A stretch of 62,003 bases of DNA from a virus: IMG/VR virus record IMGVR_UViG_3300007735_000920, positions 1 to 62,003 of that record. One strand, given 5' to 3'. The notes under the pieces were generated by a model. That model was not told where the DNA came from. It did no database searches and was given only the letters and a program-made list of their open reading frames with translations. Shown one piece after another: positions 58,665 to 62,003 of this stretch (the stretch's first letter is position 1; the number at the start of each line of letters is the position of its first letter). Position numbers and translations under genes: made by a program.

Positions 58665-60227
58665 ATGAATTTTAGACTCATAAGACAGCTTGCTAGAAAG
58701 ATTCTTCTAGAAGAACGCCCAGCCATATCTCTTGGACCTTGGAGTGAAGAAGATAGCGGATTTTGTAGATATAATGCAAAAATTAATGAATATGCCGCAG
58801 ACTCTCCAGAAAATCTTGCCGAAGTTCTAATCTTCTGTGTTGCCTCTCAACTTGTTGATTGGCCAAACATTTATACAAGATTTCCATATCTCATAAATTG
58901 GATATATGCCCATGATGGTATGTATCCAAAAGATGCTAAAATGGTTGGTAAAAAAATGGAAGGTGGATTTCCAAAAACTTTCGAGGCAATCGCTCTTGGC
59001 GAAAAAGCTAAATCCATAAATTTTCTTTGGAAAGATAGAGATAACGTATTCAGAACACTCTCTCCGATTATAAGAAGATATAAGAACATGAAAGAGGGAG
59101 AAGCAAAAGAGCAAGCAGCTTTTGAGCTTTATCTGAAAATACTTGATGTTAGACACTTGAAACTTGCAAAAGCTGGTTTTGCTGTACAATTGTTGATAGG
59201 TAGATATGGTTGCATAGACTCAATAAATACTAAGTTATTAAAAGTGCCAATGCCAGCAACTCTTGTTACAACTGACAAAGAAGGCAAACCTTCCTTCAGA
59301 GATTATACGAAAAAATATGTAAATGATACTGCATTTGGAGTTTCCGCAGAGGAATCCAAAGAAAGACTAGCCAGATTATATGCTGATTATTTATTGGAAA
59401 TTGGTAATTTAGCAAAAGATAATGAATCAAAAGTTTTATGGGACAAATGGTGTGACATTGTTGCTGCTAAAATAAACTTTGCTGGTAAAGAATTTGATGT
59501 TACTGATCCACAAGGTATATATAAAGATGCGACTGTCAAAAGTGATTATGCTGTAAACATCAAACCAACTACGCCACCAGCAAGTTATCAATATGGTCCC
59601 GGTAAAAAAGAAATTGCTGGTCCAGAAGTGAGCAGACAACATGCCGGTCTATATAGAGGTATGAGAGACATAACGGAGAACAACATGAACAATAAACTAA
59701 AATCTATAATTCTTGAACAATTACTAGAAATGCTAAACGAAAAGACATTTGCCGGAAAGAAAGAGTTAGATAACGATGGCGATGGTGTTCCAAAATGGGC
59801 TGACAAGGACGATGCTAATCCAAAAGTTGGATCAAAGTCAAGTAAGAAAAAAGAACTCGATGAAATGTCCTCAATGAGCGCTGGTTCTGTTGAAGGTTAT
59901 GCAGCCCCACTAGATGAAGAAGATGATACAATTGTTGAGTATTTGACCGAAGAAGAAGCCAAGAAAAAACAGCCAAGACTCGGAAAGGTGACTCGTAATC
60001 CGGCAGGATCAAATAAGAAATTTCACGTTTATGTGAAGTGCAACGGAAGAGTAAAGAAAATTTCTTTCGGTGATCCCGGTTTATCAATCAAGAGAGACTC
60101 CGCTGCTCGTAGAAAGAATTTCAGAGCAAGACACAAATGCGATAAACCAGAGGGTAAAAATCGCTGCACAGCCCGCTATTGGTCTTGTTATCAATGGAGA
60201 GCAGGCAAGAAAGTAGAAGGCGAGTAA
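58665..60227 (+). CDS. Mosaic protein with leader, internal leader copy and capsid-like motif
   Basis: 520 residues. Leader MNFRLIRQLARKILLEERPA, then a helical domain (about 25-320) with no known match. At about 345-362 a second leader-like helix MNNKLKSIILEQLLEMLNEK begins what looks like a separate small protein: a Ca-loop-like DNDGDGVPKWADKDDANP, then MSSMSAGSVEGYA (residues 401-413), nearly the sequence after the gp23 cleavage site, and a C-terminal module VYVKCNGRVKKISFGDPGLS with RHKCDKPEGKNRCTARYWSC seen in many marine phage proteins. Probably a fusion that could be cut by the prohead protease. Confidence 0.72.
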   Translation: MNFRLIRQLARKILLEERPAISLGPWSEEDSGFCRYNAKINEYAADSPENLAEVLIFCVASQLVDWPNIYTRFPYLINWIYAHDGMYPKDAKMVGKKMEGGFPKTFEAIALGEKAKSINFLWKDRDNVFRTLSPIIRRYKNMKEGEAKEQAAFELYLKILDVRHLKLAKAGFAVQLLIGRYGCIDSINTKLLKVPMPATLVTTDKEGKPSFRDYTKKYVNDTAFGVSAEESKERLARLYADYLLEIGNLAKDNESKVLWDKWCDIVAAKINFAGKEFDVTDPQGIYKDATVKSDYAVNIKPTTPPASYQYGPGKKEIAGPEVSRQHAGLYRGMRDITENNMNNKLKSIILEQLLEMLNEKTFAGKKELDNDGDGVPKWADKDDANPKVGSKSSKKKELDEMSSMSAGSVEGYAAPLDEEDDTIVEYLTEEEAKKKQPRLGKVTRNPAGSNKKFHVYVKCNGRVKKISFGDPGLSIKRDSAARRKNFRARHKCDKPEGKNRCTARYWSCYQWRAGKKVEGE

Positions 60228-60232
60228 AACAC

Positions 60233-60261
60233 TTGACTGGCATCTAAAGAGCTGTTAGACT
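60233..60261 (+). promoter_or_regulatory. Sigma70-type promoter for Dam methylase
   Basis: TTGACT (60233-60238), 17-base spacer, TAGACT (60256-60261), six bases before the ATG at 60268. RNA should start at or next to the ATG, and no ribosome site is present. Confidence 0.65.
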
Positions 60262-60267
60262 GGTGCC

Positions 60268-61032
60268 ATGAAAACTCTTCTACGCTATCCCGGTGGTAAA
60301 GCCAAGGCTGTAAAAGCCCTATTACCATATATCCCTAAAGATACTAAAAAAGTTATATCACCTTTCTTTGGCGGTGGTTCGCTTGAATTTGCTTTATCAG
60401 AGCAAGGCATTGAGGTTGAAGGCTTTGATATATTCAAGCCTGTTGTCAATTTCTGGAAGGTTGTTCGATATAATCCAAATGAATTGGCTGACAAGATTCA
60501 GGAGTATTTGCCAGTTACCAAGGAAAAGTTCCTTTATTTGCAACAGAATCTGCGTGAAAAAAACGATAAATTATTCAAGGTTGACATTGAGGCTGCAGCA
60601 ATTTTCTTTATTCTAAACCGCTGTTCCTTCTCTGGAACAACACTATCTGGCGGATTTAGCAAAGAGGCATCCACTGGTAGGTTGACTCAAACATCAATTG
60701 ATAAGATTCGTAGCTTTGATAGTAAAATTGATGTATTTGCCATACCATTTGAGGAAACTATTCCGAAGGCAGATGGTCTATTATTTTGTGATCCTCCCTA
60801 CTATCTTGGAAATAAATCAAATCTTTATGGTGATAATGGAGATACACATAAAAACTTCAATCATGAGCTTTTGGCAGAACTATTGAAAAAGAAAGATAAC
60901 TGGATTCTGTGTTATAATAACGATCCATATATTCGTAACTTATATAAGGACTACGAGTGGCGTTATCCAAATTGGAAATATGGCATGTCATCTGAAAAAA
61001 ATTCTAAAGAGATTCTTATTGTGTGCCCATGA
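60268..61032 (+). CDS. Dam-type DNA adenine-N6 methyltransferase (D12 class)
   Basis: 254 residues. Family motifs: LLRYPGGKAKAVKALLPYIP at the start, SAM-binding PFFGGGSLEF near 31-40, and catalytic CDPPYYLG near 173-180. T4 Dam methylates GATC; specificity here is not deducible. It may protect phage DNA from host restriction. It stands alone under a sigma70 promoter between two late genes, so it is likely made early. Confidence 0.9.
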   Translation: MKTLLRYPGGKAKAVKALLPYIPKDTKKVISPFFGGGSLEFALSEQGIEVEGFDIFKPVVNFWKVVRYNPNELADKIQEYLPVTKEKFLYLQQNLREKNDKLFKVDIEAAAIFFILNRCSFSGTTLSGGFSKEASTGRLTQTSIDKIRSFDSKIDVFAIPFEETIPKADGLLFCDPPYYLGNKSNLYGDNGDTHKNFNHELLAELLKKKDNWILCYNNDPYIRNLYKDYEWRYPNWKYGMSSEKNSKEILIVCP

Positions 61033-61042
61033 ACTATTTATT
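61033..61042 (+). promoter_or_regulatory. Late promoter ACTATTTATT
   Basis: Overlaps no codon of the Dam gene beyond its stop and lies 27 bases before the ATG at 61060. Confidence 0.6.
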
Positions 61043-61059
61043 CGACATAGGAGTGTCAC

Positions 61060-61779
61060 ATGAAAGAGATTTTTAGAAGCTGGAATAAATACTTGTTAAC
61101 TGAGTCATCTTTATCAAGAGTGCTTGAGCATATTGAGGCTCATGATTGCGCTGTAATAACTGCTTTTAGAAGCGATCCGGATGATACTTCTAAGTGTGCC
61201 GATGGCACTGATTCAGATTCTGAAAACGTTTCTGATGTTGGCTCCGAAGAAGAAGTAGAAGCCGTAGAGATGGAAAAGCCAAAAGTTGGTAAGAAAGAAA
61301 CTTTAAGCAAAAACAAAGTTAGAAACCGCGACCTCAAAGCCACTCTTTTAGATAGAGGATATGGTGTCACCGCAGTTGTCGGATCTTATGTAGAGAATTT
61401 CATGGAAGAAAACTCTGTGGAAGTGAAAGAGGACAGTCTATTTGTTGTAAATCTAAAGGAAGATGGAGACTTCATTAATACCATCGAGTCTTTAGGTCGC
61501 AAGTACTGCCAAGATTCAGTGCTTATAATTCCTCAAGGCGGTAAAGACGCTTATCTGCTTGGTACAAACAACGCAGATTTCCCCGGCTTAGGCAACAAAG
61601 AAGTTGTTGGTAGTTTTCAGGCTGGGCGCGAAGATCAATTCATGACTCGCGTTGGTGATCGCCCATTCACCATGAAAGAAAGAAAAGAATTCAAGCTTGA
61701 GACTCTAGCTAATCACACAAGAAACTCTCGCTGGGCAATCAAGACAATTGCAAAAAGAGTAAATAAAACTTTACGATAA
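61060..61779 (+). CDS. Leader-bearing conserved marine-phage protein
   Basis: 239 residues. N-terminus MKEIFRSWNKYLLTESSLSR resembles the W-x-x-[FY]-L-x-E starts of many cyanophage proteins and the T4 capsid-targeting peptide (MKTYQEFIAEA), with an L-T-E|S site. The body (GYGVTAVVGSYVENFMEENS, SLFVVNLKEDGDFINTIESL, GRKYCQDSVLIIPQGGKDAY) is a conserved alpha/beta domain of unknown function. An acidic linker lies at about 45-75. Confidence 0.72.
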   Translation: MKEIFRSWNKYLLTESSLSRVLEHIEAHDCAVITAFRSDPDDTSKCADGTDSDSENVSDVGSEEEVEAVEMEKPKVGKKETLSKNKVRNRDLKATLLDRGYGVTAVVGSYVENFMEENSVEVKEDSLFVVNLKEDGDFINTIESLGRKYCQDSVLIIPQGGKDAYLLGTNNADFPGLGNKEVVGSFQAGREDQFMTRVGDRPFTMKERKEFKLETLANHTRNSRWAIKTIAKRVNKTLR

Positions 61780-61783
61780 CAAT

Positions 61784-61963
61784 ATGGTAACAATAGAATT
61801 TATCGTCGATCAATACGGCGAAGTCTGGACTCTAAATGGCAATCGGCACAGAGAGGATGGACCTGCTATGATTGATATAGATGGGTCGAAATACTGGTAT
61901 CTTGAAGGTGTTCGTGTAGATGAAGAATATGCTAAAGACAACCCTATAAACTATTTATTATAA
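61784..61963 (+). CDS. MORN-like short protein
   Basis: 59 residues. Contains WTLNGNRHREDGPAMIDIDG followed by SKYWYLEGVRV, the HREDGPA type of MORN-like repeat common in phage proteins. Starts five bases after the previous stop, without a clear ribosome site. Ends in a late promoter element. Function unknown. Confidence 0.6.
   Translation: MVTIEFIVDQYGEVWTLNGNRHREDGPAMIDIDGSKYWYLEGVRVDEEYAKDNPINYLL
61950..61959 (+). promoter_or_regulatory. Late promoter ACTATTTATT
   Basis: Within the last codons of the MORN-like gene, 32 bases before the ATG of the gene cut by the window end. Confidence 0.5.
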
Positions 61964-61981
61964 TCACTTATGGAGGGTCTA

Positions 61982-62003
61982 ATGTATGTTCAATTTATTA
62001 GCA
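61982..62003 (+). CDS. Start of a gene truncated by the window end
   Basis: GGAGGG at 61972-61977 precedes ATG at 61982 (MYVQFIS) and an alternative ATG at 61986 (MFNLLA) in another frame. Too short to identify. Confidence 0.4.

Overview
This window is a contiguous piece of a large, AT-rich, T4-like contractile-tailed phage (myovirus) genome. Every gene I can support lies on the + strand and genes are packed with almost no gaps. The virion and replication sets are recognisable: fused gp47/gp46 nuclease-ATPase, large terminase gp17, portal gp20, prohead protease gp21, scaffold gp22, major capsid gp23, sheath gp18, tail tube gp19, gp26-like and gp53-like baseplate proteins, gp32 SSB, UvsX, T4 RNase H-like exonuclease and gp41 helicase. 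It is not a close T4 relative: the polymerase is a small family A enzyme with no proofreading domain, the ribonucleotide reductase is class II (B12-dependent), and the head, neck and baseplate proteins are diverged. The host is Gram-negative (lipoproteins with lipoboxes, an outer-membrane-type protein, spanin-like proteins). Two lipoproteins carry cysteine-rich and MopE-type repeats that are typical of Myxococcota and related former Deltaproteobacteria, a hint about the host lineage but not proof.

Layout. 1-3.2 kb: recombination nuclease. 3.2-8.2 kb: three predicted envelope proteins (lipoprotein, OmpA-like, lipoprotein). 8.2-11.3 kb: lysis cassette (endolysin, spanin-like pair, holin candidate) plus small cargo-like proteins and a 33-residue basic peptide in its own transcription unit. 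11.3-24.4 kb: packaging and head (terminase, portal, prohead protease, a bS21 ribosomal-protein homologue, lectin-like protein, scaffold, major capsid). 24.4-39 kb: neck, sheath, tubes, baseplate hub, tape measure. 39-50 kb: replication and nucleotide metabolism (Pol A, a tubulin/FtsZ-like protein, SSB, UvsX, peptide deformylase, FEN exonuclease, helicase, RNR), interrupted by two late genes. 50-54 kb: HNH endonuclease, a structural protein, small T4-like accessory genes including a GroES-like co-chaperonin. 54.3-62 kb: an unusual cluster of mosaic proteins (ligase-like plus nucleotidylyltransferase fusion, Cys-rich modular protein, superoxide dismutase, others), a Dam methylase and a MORN-like protein.

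Two promoter classes are visible. Late and structural genes are preceded by ACTATTTATA or a close variant, usually 23-48 bases before the start codon. Replication genes have sigma70-type TTGACN-N17-TANNNT promoters, several nested in terminators or placed so that transcripts should be nearly leaderless. At the HNH gene the late promoter sits in the loop of a perfect 12-bp inverted repeat whose 3' arm covers the ribosome-binding site, the logic known for T4 I-TevI and gene e.

The most unusual system-level signal is a short amphipathic leader, roughly (I/L)-(I/L)-x-E-E-(L/V)-x-x-x-L-x-E, at the N-terminus of about ten otherwise unrelated proteins. It resembles the T4 capsid-targeting sequence and several copies end in an L-x-E prohead-protease-like site. 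I infer a set of proteins, including a superoxide dismutase and a ligase/nucleotidylyltransferase fusion, that may be carried inside the capsid. I saw no tRNA genes, CRISPR arrays or insertion sequences, and no gene-free stretch longer than about 120 bases.
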